The translations under genes and the position numbers were made by a program. The notes beneath the pieces were generated by a model. That model saw nothing but the letters and a program-made list of their open reading frames with translations. It had not been told where the DNA came from and did not search any database. A DNA stretch of 64,000 nt from Bog-950 sp964631835 (GTDB taxonomy: Bacteria; Bacteroidota; Bacteroidia; Chitinophagales; LD1), in assembly GCA_964631835.1 (NCBI GenBank), contig CAZWAD010000004.1, forward strand, positions 1 to 64,000, in the 5' to 3' direction. This document shows positions 7,931-17,744 of this stretch, in pieces (position 1 is the stretch's first letter; every line of letters begins with the position of its first letter).

Positions 7931-8941
7931 TTATTGCACCCTCAATTCTTGCATGATAGCGTCTTTCAGTTTATCAATTCCAAACCCGGTGGCGGCAGAA
8001 ATAAACAACGGGACGATTTTTTCTTTCTTCAGTTTTTTCTTTACTTCTTTTTCAGTGAGTTTCAGCAGTTCTTCATCAGCCAAATCACATTTGCTGATGG
8101 CCAGCAGTTTTTGCTTGGTCAGCAGTTCGGGGTTGTATTTTTTAAGTTCGGAAAGAAGGATATGGTATTCGCGGACAATATCGGTGCTATCCACCGGCAC
8201 CATAAAAAGCAGCACAGAATTACGTTCAATATGACGAAGAAAGCGCAGCCCTAATCCTTTTCCCTCAGCGGCACCTTCAATAATTCCAGGAATATCAGCC
8301 ATTACAAAGCTTTTCTTGCCTTTATAATTCACAATGCCCAGGCTAGGCACAAGAGTTGTAAACGGATACGAGGCAATTTCAGGGCGAGCATTTGAAACGA
8401 TAGAAATAAGAGTTGACTTACCCGCGTTTGGAAAGCCCACAAGGCCCACATCTGCCAGCAGCTTCAGCTCAAGAATTTTCCAGCCCTCCTGCGAAGGGAT
8501 ACCAGGCTGTGCGTAGGTAGGCGATTGCCGTGTAGCACTTTTAAAATGATTATTCCCCCGGCCCCCTTTGCCGCCTTCAAGCAAAACAAACTCCTGACCG
8601 TTTTCGCTTATCTCGGCTTCAATTTTCCCCGTTTCGAAATCGCGGGCTACAGTGCCCAGTGGCACTTCTATTATTCTATCGGCACCGTCTTTACCCGAGC
8701 GCAGCCCGCCTTCGCCCTTTTTTCCGTCATCGGCAATAATGTGTTTTTGATACTTTAGGTGAAGAAGAGTCCACAACTGTGAGTTGCCTCGTAAAATGAT
8801 ATGCCCCCCCCGACCGCCATCTCCCCCGTCAGGTCCGCCTTTGGGTACAAACTTTTCGCGGTGAAAGCTCGAAGCCCCCGGCCCGCCCTTTCCGCTTTTG
8901 CAGAATATTTTAACGTAATCTATAAAGTTTTCAGAAGCCAA
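7931..8941 (-). CDS. obgE: Obg family GTPase
   Basis: An essential ribosome-associated GTPase for 50S maturation and stress response, 336 residues. The Gly-rich Obg fold occupies residues 1-158 (GKGGPGASSFHREKF, GGDGGRGGHIILRG). The G domain follows: G1 GFPNAGKST, G3 DIPGIIEGAAEGKGLG, G4 SKCD (a common NKxD variant) and G5 SAATGFG. It lacks the long C-terminal extension of some homologues. It is the second gene of an adk-obgE unit, 71 bp after adk; the ATG at 8941 gives the canonical MASENFIDYVKI start. Confidence 0.96.
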   Translation of the reverse strand: MASENFIDYVKIFCKSGKGGPGASSFHREKFVPKGGPDGGDGGRGGHIILRGNSQLWTLLHLKYQKHIIADDGKKGEGGLRSGKDGADRIIEVPLGTVARDFETGKIEAEISENGQEFVLLEGGKGGRGNNHFKSATRQSPTYAQPGIPSQEGWKILELKLLADVGLVGFPNAGKSTLISIVSNARPEIASYPFTTLVPSLGIVNYKGKKSFVMADIPGIIEGAAEGKGLGLRFLRHIERNSVLLFMVPVDSTDIVREYHILLSELKKYNPELLTKQKLLAISKCDLADEELLKLTEKEVKKKLKKEKIVPLFISAATGFGIDKLKDAIMQELRVQ

Positions 8942-9012
8942 GGGAAAGGTTTAAAGGTTTACTCGTTAGGACAGGGATATTTGCATGCTGCCCTCTAACC
9001 GTTCAACCGTTT

Positions 9013-9588
9013 TTATTTTATCTTATCAATTTCCTTATTCAATAGCTCCGAGATTTCCTCAACGGTTCCTTCACCAATTATCTGCCTGAGTTTTCCCTGC
9101 GCTTCGTAATATTTTGCCAGAGGCTCTGTCTTGGTACGGTATTCAGCCACTCGGTTTTTTACAATAGTTTCATTTTGGTCATCGGTTCTGCCCGAGGTGG
9201 CGCCCCGCTTTAAAATCCTTCTGGTCAGCTCTTCTTCACTTACATATAATGAAAGAACGACCTTAATGGGAATATTTCTTTTGGCAAGCAGTTCATCTAA
9301 TGCTTCGGCCTGTTTAACAGTCCGCGGAAATCCGTCAAATACAAAACCTGCGGCAGAAGAATTGGCGTTGAGCTTATTTTCAATCATGCCGATAACTACG
9401 CCATCAGGAACCAGGTCACCTTTGTCCATCAATGTTTTTGCTTCCAGGCCTAACTTTGTCTGAGCGGCAATTTCAGCGCGCAGCATATCACCGGTGGAAA
9501 GATGAACCAGGTTGTATTTTGAGATAATATTTTCTGCCTGTGTTCCCTTTCCGCTTCCCGGTGGACCGAATAAAACAATGTTCAGCAT
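9013..9588 (-). CDS. adk: adenylate kinase
   Basis: Catalyses ATP + AMP to 2 ADP; 191 residues, a short-lid cytosolic type without zinc cysteines. P-loop GPPGSGKGT near the N-terminus, AMP-binding LSTGDMLRAEI, FDGFPRTVKQAEAL, and the short LID RRGATSGRTDDQNE-like segment ending in arginines. The open frame extends to 9678, but MLNIVLFGPPGSGKGT at 9588 is the family start and has a TATATTTG promoter element 16 bp upstream. First gene of the adk-obgE unit. Confidence 0.96.
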   Translation of the reverse strand: MLNIVLFGPPGSGKGTQAENIISKYNLVHLSTGDMLRAEIAAQTKLGLEAKTLMDKGDLVPDGVVIGMIENKLNANSSAAGFVFDGFPRTVKQAEALDELLAKRNIPIKVVLSLYVSEEELTRRILKRGATSGRTDDQNETIVKNRVAEYRTKTEPLAKYYEAQGKLRQIIGEGTVEEISELLNKEIDKIK

Positions 9589-9604
9589 TCTGATTTTTTG
9601 AGCC

Positions 9605-9612
9605 GCCAAATA
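9605..9612 (-). promoter_or_regulatory. adk: TAnnTTTG promoter element of adk
   Basis: On the minus strand TATATTTG, a perfect -7 match, ends 16 bp before the adk ATG. It confirms the short start at 9588. Confidence 0.65.
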
Positions 9613-9618
9613 TAAACA

Positions 9619-9648
9619 GAAAAGCCTCCGGAATTCCGGAGGCTTTTC
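9619..9648 (-). terminator. perfect palindromic terminator between S15 peptidase gene and adk
   Basis: A 30-bp perfect palindrome (half-site GAAAAGCCTCCGGAA) with terminal A/T runs that would serve as a bidirectional terminator. It lies 19 bp after the S15 peptidase stop. Confidence 0.85.
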
Positions 9649-9667
9649 AAAACGGGTAATAAAAAGA

Positions 9668-12600
9668 TTACTGAACAATAAACCGTTTGGTAACTTTTTG
9701 CGTTTTGTTGTTCAGGTCGGTTACAGTTGCAAAATAGATGCCTTTGCCAAATGATTCTACATTAAATATGATGTTATCATCGAATCTTCCGTTAGCAATT
9801 ACCCTTCCGGCAACATCAGTAATTATAACTTCGTGGTCACCCGGCTGGTTGGCAAATACCTGAATTTTTTCCATAGCCGGATTCGGGAACACACTGATAT
9901 CAAGTTTCGATTCAACACTGGAAACTTGCGGAACATCACTATAAATAAAGTCGGTGTTATAAACCGGGAAGTTGATACTTGTCGGATGCTCGGGCGAAAA
10001 ATGAACACGCTGAACCGCAACACGAGGATACATGGTCTGACCATTAAAGATATAAGACTGTCCGTCCCCGGGTTTTCTGCGGAAAAACTCTCCATCGTTC
10101 AAAGGCAAATTCGGATTTGCCTGGTAGCGGGTATAGTTCGTAGAGTTAATCAGCACACGAATCCTATGTCCTTTGGCAAAGTTGTAACCTATCGGCATCA
10201 TCTTAAATACATACTCATAAATTTCTCCGATATTGATATTCGTATAGGGAATAAACCTGTCAGCATCACTTTCCACACCGTTAGCATAAGTAGGTGCTCC
10301 GGCTACACCCATTTCATCAACTAAAGCGCGGGCATAATCTCTGGCTCTTGCGTTTACAATTCCCTCCTGAACATAAAACACGCGACCATCAGGCCATACA
10401 TCACAAATACGGATATTCCAGTCAGTATCGGTAGGCCCGTTGTTTACGCCACCGGGATTTGTTTTTGCATAAAGGGTGCAAACCGGTAAGCCGATGATGG
10501 TAAATGAATCGGTAATTACATCGCTGTTGAATTGAATTACTCCTTCACGATCCATAGTAAATGGCGCGTTAGTCGGGTCGGTCATTTCCATCTGGCTTTG
10601 GGAATTTCTGCTGCCGTCAGGCGAGCGGACAATCATATTGCTTCCGCCTACAGTAAGGATAGGGTCATCGGGGTCGCTTACATATATTTTATAACCTTCA
10701 TCCTGCGTGGGTGCGCTGAAATTGAAAGAGCCGTCCTGATGCAAAAACATTTTCTTCCATTCAATATGCTGGCTTGGTGGCCAAACATCGGTGCCCATCC
10801 AATAGTTTCCGCTTTTGTAAGAGTCAGGGTAACCGGCTGCAGCATCAGCTGATGAGTCAGGACCGGCTATGTATGAGCGGTAATTCGGAATGGCTTCAAA
10901 ATCAACATAAGGGATATAGTCTAAACTCTGTCCTCCAAATGAAGGAAGAACTGCAGATGCAGGAATAGGAACTGCCTGGGTGGTTTCAATTGGCGGAATC
11001 AAATCGGTTTTAACTTCCAGTTTCAGACCGCCTAAGCCACCGTGTCCGCCCAGGAAGTTAACCATATCAACAAAGGGAACGATAAAATCTTTGGACGGAA
11101 CTCGCACATAAATGGTTCCAAGAATTCCTCCGTCACCAAGTTCTTGCCATTCGTCACTTTCAGGGATGATAAACTTCGGTTCCCCAACATTATAATCGGG
11201 ATTGTAATTCAAGTTATAACGGAACCAGGTAATAAGGTCGGATTTTACCACATCGCTAATCGGAACGCTGTTTATGTCAAAATCCGAAAGGTCGAATTTG
11301 GTCAGCTCGGTTACGTTTTTTGGATAAATTCTGTCGCCCGATTTGCGCGAAGCAATAGTCTGGTGCGCCCAGGGACCTAAAACTTCTTTCTGTAGTCTCT
11401 TATTTCTGCTAGTACCGGGCAGGGCGTCATAGGTAAAGTTGCGTGTGTTGATTTGCCCTTCGGTAAAAATATCATACCATCCGGTGATATGCATAACTGG
11501 AACATCGAGGTTTTCGTAGCGGCTATGTGTCAAATCAGGCAACGGCAATTGAGTAACCGGGTCAACAGCTTCGCCTACCGCATTTACATAAGCCACACTC
11601 GCATCCATATCCGGACGGCCTACTGAACTCGGATAGAAACCGGCCTCAGATAATGTTCCATCTAATCGGTAATAACGCATAGCCGTAAAATGGTCAATAG
11701 CAAGATTAGAGGCCTCAAATTTGTTTTGCAGGTATGTTCTCGTAATTCCGTTCAGTGTAATTGTTTTGGGCAAATCGTAATCTTTCGATGAGTGAATCGA
11801 ATTCTGTCGGTCGAAGTCAACCGGAATCAAATCATCTTCTGTATCAAAAATTTGTCCTTTCAGCCAACCGGTTACAATACGGTCTCTGAAAGTTCCGTTG
11901 TTGTAACCGGTAGAAGTAAAGTGCTCGGCAGTAGCAACAACGGGCATTAAGCATTTCAAATTCGGAAGGGAATCAGAAACGCGGTGAGCAACGCCCAACT
12001 GTAACTGTGTGTTTCCTAAAGCAGATGCCCCAAACATTCCGATGGTTCCGTTATTCACCTTTCCGCTTACATGCGGAAGGCTGTCATAGAAATTCGGAAT
12101 AACCAAATCCTGAATGATTTTTACAGAATGATATCCGTCCTCGTGTCTGCAGGAATGTTTTGGGTCGGTAGACGGAAGATAATCCAACACGTGACCGATA
12201 CCGGGGTGATAAGCGTTTTTGTTATAGCTATCCGACATCATCGGGAAGTAAACACCTTCCGATGAATATCTTCCGCGCATGTCCTGCAACATATAGTTGT
12301 AGCCCATAATCGGGAAGATAGCACCCAACTCATCAAAATCGCCTTTGTCATAAGGGGTTCTGGTGAACACCGTTGGCAATTGGTACGGGTTCGGGTTCGG
12401 CTGACCGTTGATGGAATCGTAAATAAGATACTGTGTCCCTCTTTCAATAAGAGTGATAGGTTTTGTTTGAACCTGAATGCCGAGCAAGTCAAGCGTACCC
12501 ATGTTTACCACTAATGAATCGCGGACTCGCGGAACATATACATCGGTAAATAGTTTTATCCCATCGGGCATTACAAACGGAACCGTGTACTTGGTGGCAA

Positions 12601-12697
12601 ACTCTTTAATGTCATCAAGAGTTCCATTGTTGTTTTGGGCTTTCGATGCAGACGAAAGCATAGAACATGCAATCAGGAGAGCATAAAATTTTCTCAT
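9668..12697 (-). CDS. X-Pro dipeptidyl-peptidase (S15/CocE-like) with T9SS tail
   Basis: A secreted alpha/beta-hydrolase of 1009 residues. Signal peptide MRKFYALLIACSMLSSASKA. The S15/CocE catalytic triad is visible: Ser225 in FGASALG, Asp409 in GWYDIF, His445 in GPWAHQT; RTPYDKGDF and QDMRGRYSSEG are family blocks. A C-terminal jelly-roll (FTIIGLPVCTLYAKTN, KGHRIRVLINSTNYTRY) ends near 930, followed by a type A T9SS sorting domain (ISVFPNPAMEKIQV ... KGIYFATV). It is likely a cell-surface or released peptidase or esterase; X-Pro specificity is not proved by sequence. It is longer than usual because of insertions (residues about 85-105, 280-330, 540-620) and the sorting tail. Confidence 0.9.
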   Translation of the reverse strand: MRKFYALLIACSMLSSASKAQNNNGTLDDIKEFATKYTVPFVMPDGIKLFTDVYVPRVRDSLVVNMGTLDLLGIQVQTKPITLIERGTQYLIYDSINGQPNPNPYQLPTVFTRTPYDKGDFDELGAIFPIMGYNYMLQDMRGRYSSEGVYFPMMSDSYNKNAYHPGIGHVLDYLPSTDPKHSCRHEDGYHSVKIIQDLVIPNFYDSLPHVSGKVNNGTIGMFGASALGNTQLQLGVAHRVSDSLPNLKCLMPVVATAEHFTSTGYNNGTFRDRIVTGWLKGQIFDTEDDLIPVDFDRQNSIHSSKDYDLPKTITLNGITRTYLQNKFEASNLAIDHFTAMRYYRLDGTLSEAGFYPSSVGRPDMDASVAYVNAVGEAVDPVTQLPLPDLTHSRYENLDVPVMHITGWYDIFTEGQINTRNFTYDALPGTSRNKRLQKEVLGPWAHQTIASRKSGDRIYPKNVTELTKFDLSDFDINSVPISDVVKSDLITWFRYNLNYNPDYNVGEPKFIIPESDEWQELGDGGILGTIYVRVPSKDFIVPFVDMVNFLGGHGGLGGLKLEVKTDLIPPIETTQAVPIPASAVLPSFGGQSLDYIPYVDFEAIPNYRSYIAGPDSSADAAAGYPDSYKSGNYWMGTDVWPPSQHIEWKKMFLHQDGSFNFSAPTQDEGYKIYVSDPDDPILTVGGSNMIVRSPDGSRNSQSQMEMTDPTNAPFTMDREGVIQFNSDVITDSFTIIGLPVCTLYAKTNPGGVNNGPTDTDWNIRICDVWPDGRVFYVQEGIVNARARDYARALVDEMGVAGAPTYANGVESDADRFIPYTNINIGEIYEYVFKMMPIGYNFAKGHRIRVLINSTNYTRYQANPNLPLNDGEFFRRKPGDGQSYIFNGQTMYPRVAVQRVHFSPEHPTSINFPVYNTDFIYSDVPQVSSVESKLDISVFPNPAMEKIQVFANQPGDHEVIITDVAGRVIANGRFDDNIIFNVESFGKGIYFATVTDLNNKTQKVTKRFIVQ

Positions 12698-12887
12698 AAA
12701 AAAAATGAATGGTTTGTATTAAACTGAAAAATGTTTTTTAATCATTCTGAAACAAGGGATAATGTTAGTGATTACTTTCAGGAAAAAAAATATTTTTAAC
12801 CTTTTCGTTAGCGCAACCAAACTACAGTTTCTTCAATCTTTTATGCAGACTTTCGTTTTTTTTTACTTTTACCGTCCTAAATTTTAC

Positions 12888-15851
12888 ATGATGAACAAAT
12901 TTTTCCGAAGAATACTGCTTGTTCTTGCGGTATTCGTTATGGTAAGTGACCTAAGCGCACAAACTCTTACTGACGGGCCAATCCAGTTGCAGGTTCGCGT
13001 AAGAGATGTAAGCGTTGGCTATAATGAAACCGATGTTTCCCTTCTGGGGGTTGGGTTTGCTCCCGATGAGCAAATCATACATATATGGGCGCAGGATAAC
13101 GCCAATCTTGACGGGTTAGGTTGGCAAGGTACCGGGCAGTGCTATCAGTTTAACATGGGAACAGGAGCACCTGTAGGGCTGCCGGGTATTGCCGGTCCTA
13201 TAAATGAAATACTCTTTAATTACACATATCCTACCTCATCAGTTCCCCAGTGTTATGATTTGAGAATGGAGGCGTTTGAAGACGATAACTCATCGGACCA
13301 GCTTCTTGGCTTTTGCGCTAACGGAACAGTTTGCGCCTATAATGCCGCGCAGTGTTGCGGCATCCCAATTTTTGGTATCTGTGTAGGATTAAACGAGGGT
13401 GATGATAAGCATTGCACAGGTGCTTCTTTTGCAACCTGTCTGCCTTACCGCAATGGTCCGCCCTGCCAATGGTTCGACCAGGGTTATATTACCGGAAACT
13501 GCGGAACCGATTTCCGCCCGGGAATGGAAACCTACTGGCGATACACCAACGGGGCTTCCTGCGCAGCTCCAATAGATTTGGGAACTTTAAACTCGGGCGG
13601 AACAATCGCCCATTTTAACAGCAACGAATGTTATTCCAACTCGCATCCCGCCTCACCTGGAAATGATGTGTGGTATAAATTCCACGTTAACCAGCCTATG
13701 GGAATTACTGCTTCACTGTGTGGCATCCAGGGAGCGCAATTCGACAGCTACCTTTATTTATACAGTGCCTGCGGAGCTACAACGGCAGATACATCTAATG
13801 ATGACGGCTGCGGAACTCAGTCAACTCTTGCTTACTCCATTTGCCAGGCTGGCGATTATTATTTAGTGGTTGACGGCAAAACAGTGAGCGATATGGGTAC
13901 CTTTACGCTTACCGTTCAGGATAATCCCAACTTTGTTTTTGCTGTGAACCTGAATGCTCAGGATGTTTCATGCGCTGGTGGCAGCGATGGTCAAATTACT
14001 GCAACCACACAGGGAGGTCTTCCCCCGTTTACTTATTCATGGAATAACGGTAGTACGGGTCCTTCCATCACCGGTTTGCCGGGCGGCACTTATTGCTTAT
14101 CGGTAACCGATTTTAAAGGATGTATTGCCACTGCATGTGCACAAATCAATGTTCCCCTCCCAATGACAGCCACTGCAACCGGCAACCCGGTAAGCTGTGG
14201 CGGTGCCTGTGATGGTTCAGCTACCGTAACTGCACAGGGCGGAACAACTCCTTATTCCTACGCATGGAACTCACTTCCTCCTCAGCAGCTGCAGAATGCC
14301 ACTTACCTGTGTGCCGGAAATTACATAGTTACTGTAACCGACAATAAGGGCTGCACAGTTACTGCCAATACCACCGTTCCGAATACAACCACAGTAATTA
14401 TTACACTCGATGCTTTGAACAACGTTCAATGTTTTGGCGCGGCAAACGGAAGCATTCTTCTTACCTCTACCGGTGGGCAGCCACCCCTCAGTTTTGCCTG
14501 GAGCAATTCCGTAAACACCGAGGATAATACCAATCTTGGTCCCGGAGTTTATACTATAACAGTTACCGACAACATTGGTTGTACCTCAGGCAATACTTAC
14601 ACTATTACCGAGCCGCCACTGCTTACTTCAAGTGTGTCGTTTACTTTTGACCCGCGTTGTAATGCCGGAAGCGATGGAATTGTAAATATTTCAGTGGGCG
14701 GTGGGGTTCAGCCGTATGCATACCAATGGAGCGCCCCTACAAATGCCACTACTCAAAACTTAAATAATGTGGTAGCCGGGACACATACCGTAACTGTTTC
14801 CGATGCCAATAATTGCACAGTTACATCAACAGCCACACTGAACCAGCCTTCGCCTTTCAGTGTTTCTCTTTCAACCACAAACCTTCTTTGCTATGGTTCT
14901 ACTAATGGAAGCGCAACTGTTTCCGTTAGCGGTGCAACAGCCCCTTACACTTATTTCTGGAGTAATTTCTCCACTACGTCAAGCGTAAACGGATTGGATG
15001 GCGGGCCTTTCTCTGTAGTGATTGACGATGCCAACGGCTGCGATACTATTTTAACCGGAACCATTTCTTCACCGGCAGAGATAAATATACAGCTTACTCC
15101 GGTTGAGCCTCTTTGTGCCGACCAGGGCAACGGCTCCATTACCACCACAGTTACCGGTGGAACTCCCAACTATTCTTTTAGCTGGAGCGGTACCGGTGGC
15201 TTTACATCTACCCAGCAAAACCCGCAGGTAGGCACAGGTAGCTACACCGTTACTGTTGCCGATGCCAACAACTGCAGTTCTACCGCTTCAACCGGTGTTA
15301 ACGCACCGCAGCCATTTACGGTTACCGTTATAGGCGTAAACCCCAATTGCATTGGCGATTCATCGGGGGTGGTTACGGCAAGCACTAATGGCGGAACAGC
15401 GCCTCTGACTTACGTGTGGAGTTCTTCTCCGCTTCATACCTCGGCTTATGTAGAAAACGCCAGCCGCGGATTCTATTCCGTAACTGTTACCGATGACAAT
15501 GGCTGCACCTCTACCGGTCAGGCATTTTTAGATGACCCGATTGTTGACCCTCAAAGCTGCAAGCCCGATAAGTTTGTGGTGCTGGTGCCTACTGCGTTTA
15601 CTCCAAACGGTGACAATGTTAATGACCGGTTAGTGGCTATTATGCGCAACGTTCAGAAACTCGATTTTAAAGTGTTCAACCGCTGGGGCGAAACGGTTTA
15701 CGAAAACCCGAACATGCTGCCCGGTGACGGCTGGGACGGTGTTTTCCGCGGAAGAGAGCAGCCGGTAGGCACTTATATTTTCGTTTACAATGTTACGTAT
15801 ATCAACGGTGTTAAGGCTACCGATAAAGGCAGCGCAACACTGATAAGATAA
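12888..15851 (+). CDS. SprB-repeat surface protein with CHU_C C-terminus
   Basis: A 987-residue secreted filament or adhesin candidate. Signal peptide after the ATG at 12888/12891 (FFRRILLVLAVFVMVSDLSAQ). Residues about 30-240 are a Cys-rich N-terminal region. About 240-345 resembles a pre-peptidase beta-sandwich (CAAPIDLGTL ... GNDVWYKFHV ... DYYLVVDG). From about 357 to 885 there are seven SprB-type repeats of about 75 residues (C-x-G-x(3)-DG...GG-x-PPY-x-W-SNG...GxYxVTVTDxxGC). The end is a gliding-associated CHU_C domain (VPTAFTPNGDNVND, FKVFNRWGETVYENP, PVGTYIFVYNVTY), the type B T9SS signal. The open frame upstream of 12888 is not coding-like. Monocistronic, with a terminator at 15897. 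Confidence 0.9.
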   Translation: MMNKFFRRILLVLAVFVMVSDLSAQTLTDGPIQLQVRVRDVSVGYNETDVSLLGVGFAPDEQIIHIWAQDNANLDGLGWQGTGQCYQFNMGTGAPVGLPGIAGPINEILFNYTYPTSSVPQCYDLRMEAFEDDNSSDQLLGFCANGTVCAYNAAQCCGIPIFGICVGLNEGDDKHCTGASFATCLPYRNGPPCQWFDQGYITGNCGTDFRPGMETYWRYTNGASCAAPIDLGTLNSGGTIAHFNSNECYSNSHPASPGNDVWYKFHVNQPMGITASLCGIQGAQFDSYLYLYSACGATTADTSNDDGCGTQSTLAYSICQAGDYYLVVDGKTVSDMGTFTLTVQDNPNFVFAVNLNAQDVSCAGGSDGQITATTQGGLPPFTYSWNNGSTGPSITGLPGGTYCLSVTDFKGCIATACAQINVPLPMTATATGNPVSCGGACDGSATVTAQGGTTPYSYAWNSLPPQQLQNATYLCAGNYIVTVTDNKGCTVTANTTVPNTTTVIITLDALNNVQCFGAANGSILLTSTGGQPPLSFAWSNSVNTEDNTNLGPGVYTITVTDNIGCTSGNTYTITEPPLLTSSVSFTFDPRCNAGSDGIVNISVGGGVQPYAYQWSAPTNATTQNLNNVVAGTHTVTVSDANNCTVTSTATLNQPSPFSVSLSTTNLLCYGSTNGSATVSVSGATAPYTYFWSNFSTTSSVNGLDGGPFSVVIDDANGCDTILTGTISSPAEINIQLTPVEPLCADQGNGSITTTVTGGTPNYSFSWSGTGGFTSTQQNPQVGTGSYTVTVADANNCSSTASTGVNAPQPFTVTVIGVNPNCIGDSSGVVTASTNGGTAPLTYVWSSSPLHTSAYVENASRGFYSVTVTDDNGCTSTGQAFLDDPIVDPQSCKPDKFVVLVPTAFTPNGDNVNDRLVAIMRNVQKLDFKVFNRWGETVYENPNMLPGDGWDGVFRGREQPVGTYIFVYNVTYINGVKATDKGSATLIR

Positions 15852-15896
15852 AAGTTAATGGTTAACAGTTATTAGTTAATCGTAAATACAAAACAT

Positions 15897-15927
15897 AATT
15901 CCCCTTCTGGATTTCGGAAGGGGAATT
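15897..15927 (+). terminator. Rho-independent terminator of the SprB-like gene
   Basis: 11-bp arms AATTCCCCTTC/GAAGGGGAATT followed by ttattttc. Just upstream (15853-15880) lies a GTTAATA/GTTATTA heptamer tract similar to one in the hppA leader. Confidence 0.88.
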
Positions 15928-15939
15928 TTATTTTCATAG

Positions 15940-15987
15940 CCCCTGACTTTAGTCAGGGAGAATAAATAAAATTGCACCGGGCTTTAG
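15940..15987. repeat. REP-like paired hairpins before hflX
   Basis: CCCTGACTTTAGTCAGGG (15941-15958) is a hairpin around the CTTTAG core. It is followed by GGGCTTTAGCC at about 15978-15988, a second hairpin of the same core. Such GACTTTAGTC/GGCTTTAGCC pairs are common intergenic REP-type repeats in Bacteroidota. They form the hflX leader. Confidence 0.55.
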
Positions 15988-15995
15988 CCAAAATA

Positions 15996-17237
15996 ATGAA
16001 ACAGAAAGTAAAATTCGGAACTGACAACACCATCATTCGGGTGGAAACCGCTGTGCTTGTGGGCTTGATTTCAAAAGACCAGACGGAGGAACAGACCAAC
16101 GAATATTTAGATGAGCTGGAGTTCCTTGCCCTGACCGATGGGGTGCAAACCCTCAAGCGTTTTACTCAAAAGCTGCCTCACCCCGATGTAAAAACATACA
16201 TAGGCAAAGGCAAACTTGAAGAGATAAAGAAGTACGCGGAAGAAAAGAATGTTGACCTCATTATGATTGATGATGAAATTTCGCCTTCGCAGCACCGCAA
16301 TATGGAGGAAGTTTTAAAAAAGCGCGTGCTCGACCGAAGCATGCTCATTCTCGACATTTTTGCCCAGCGTGCGCGCACGGTGCAGGCAAAAACGCAGGTG
16401 GAACTGGCACAGCTCCAATACATGCTTCCGCGGCTGAAAGGAATGTGGACCCACCTCGAACGCCAGAGAGGGGGAACCGGTACCCGGGGCGGGGCGGGCG
16501 AAAAGGAAATTGAAACCGACAGGCGGATGGCGGAAAAGAAAATTTCGATTCTTAAAAACAAGCTGAGCGAAATTGACAAGCAAAACATGGTGCGCAGAAA
16601 ACACCGGGGCGAAATGATTCGTGTGGCGCTGGTTGGTTATACCAACGTAGGCAAATCCACGCTTATGAATTTGCTGGCTAAGGAAAATGTATTTGCCGAA
16701 AACAAACTTTTCGCCACCCTCGATACCACCGTTCGCAAAGTGACCTTCAATGCCGTTCCCTTTTTACTCAGCGATACTGTGGGCTTTATCCGCAAACTGC
16801 CGCACCACCTCATCGAAAGTTTTAAATCCACTTTGGACGAAGCCATGGAAGCCGATATACTTCTTCATGTGGTGGATATTTCGCACCCCGCTTTTGAAGA
16901 ACAGATGCGCGTAGTGAACGACATACTGAAAGACCTGCACTGCGAAACCAAACCGGTTATTGTCGTTTTCAATAAAATGGATTTGTATGAGCAAAAGCAA
17001 TTTGACGAATACCTGCCCGCTGAAATAAAAAAAAGCCTGCTGAACGAACTGAAATCTTCCTGGCTGGCGCGCACACACGACAACTGTATTTTTGTTTCCG
17101 CCACCCAAAACCGCAACACCGGTGAGCTGCGCGAACTGCTGTTTCAAAAAGTAAAAAAACTTTACCTGCAACGGTACCCCTACAAGGCCGGTTACTGGAG
17201 CGACTGGCACGACTATACCTCAGCTGACCCGGGGTAA
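15996..17237 (+). CDS. hflX: GTPase HflX
   Basis: A ribosome-splitting/recycling GTPase, 413 residues. The N-terminal HflX domain includes DPTYIGKGK-like TYIGKGKLEEIK, DDEISPSQHRNMEE and DRSMLILDIFAQRARTVQAKTQVELAQL. A linker carries ERQRGGTGTRGGAGE. The G domain has GYTNVGKSTLMN (G1), DTVGFIRKLPHHLIESF (G3) and NKMD (G4). The in-frame TTG at 15972 lies in the REP-like leader, so the ATG at 15996 (MKQKVKFG) is preferred. Monocistronic and convergent with the next gene, stop to stop only 6 bp apart. Confidence 0.95.
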   Translation: MKQKVKFGTDNTIIRVETAVLVGLISKDQTEEQTNEYLDELEFLALTDGVQTLKRFTQKLPHPDVKTYIGKGKLEEIKKYAEEKNVDLIMIDDEISPSQHRNMEEVLKKRVLDRSMLILDIFAQRARTVQAKTQVELAQLQYMLPRLKGMWTHLERQRGGTGTRGGAGEKEIETDRRMAEKKISILKNKLSEIDKQNMVRRKHRGEMIRVALVGYTNVGKSTLMNLLAKENVFAENKLFATLDTTVRKVTFNAVPFLLSDTVGFIRKLPHHLIESFKSTLDEAMEADILLHVVDISHPAFEEQMRVVNDILKDLHCETKPVIVVFNKMDLYEQKQFDEYLPAEIKKSLLNELKSSWLARTHDNCIFVSATQNRNTGELRELLFQKVKKLYLQRYPYKAGYWSDWHDYTSADPG

Positions 17238-17243
17238 AAAAAT

Positions 17244-17744
17244 TTACTCTCCGGTATTTACCCGCGCCAGAAGCTCAGGAGCTTTGAGCAGCTCTCCATC
17301 GCGCGAAAACTCCAGCGCGTAGCATTGCTTCAGATCTTCCTTACCGGTTTGCCATTTTAGCACCGTAACCCGGTAAACGGTTTCGCAGCCCTGCGTTTCC
17401 AGGCGCAGGCTGGTGAGGGGTTTAAATACTTCGTACTGCCTCACCACGCTTTCAATCACCGTCATGGGCAGTTGTGAAAATTCTATTTCAATATTTTTTT
17501 GCAGCCAGTTGCCGGTGCTGTCGTACACGGCTGTGTGCGGGTGTTTGTTGCGCAATATAAAAAAGGCTACCCGGTACCGGTTTCCTTCCAGTTTTACCCA
17601 TTCCGATTTTTGAACCGAGCCAAACTGCGAATGAAAAGTTTTAAATACCACATCCGGCACCTGTGTAAAAGGTATTTTCTGCTCCTGGCAAAATACACCG
17701 GATGCCAGCAGCAACACCAACAAAGCAAGCATTGTGCTTTTCAT
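17244..17744 (-). CDS. exported PepSY-like (DUF2874-type) protein
   Basis: A 166-residue exported protein with signal peptide MKSTMLALLVLLLASGVFC. The mature part has the PepSY-like pattern common in Bacteroidota: IPFTQVPDVVFKTFHSQFG, then W-x-K-x-EGNRYRVAF, Y-DSTGNWL, IEFSQLPMTVIESVVRQY and a second half-repeat ending YALEFSRDGELL. Such proteins are thought to act in the periplasm, perhaps as inhibitors or ligand binders; nothing here tells the partner. Convergent with hflX. Confidence 0.78.
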   Translation of the reverse strand: MKSTMLALLVLLLASGVFCQEQKIPFTQVPDVVFKTFHSQFGSVQKSEWVKLEGNRYRVAFFILRNKHPHTAVYDSTGNWLQKNIEIEFSQLPMTVIESVVRQYEVFKPLTSLRLETQGCETVYRVTVLKWQTGKEDLKQCYALEFSRDGELLKAPELLARVNTGE

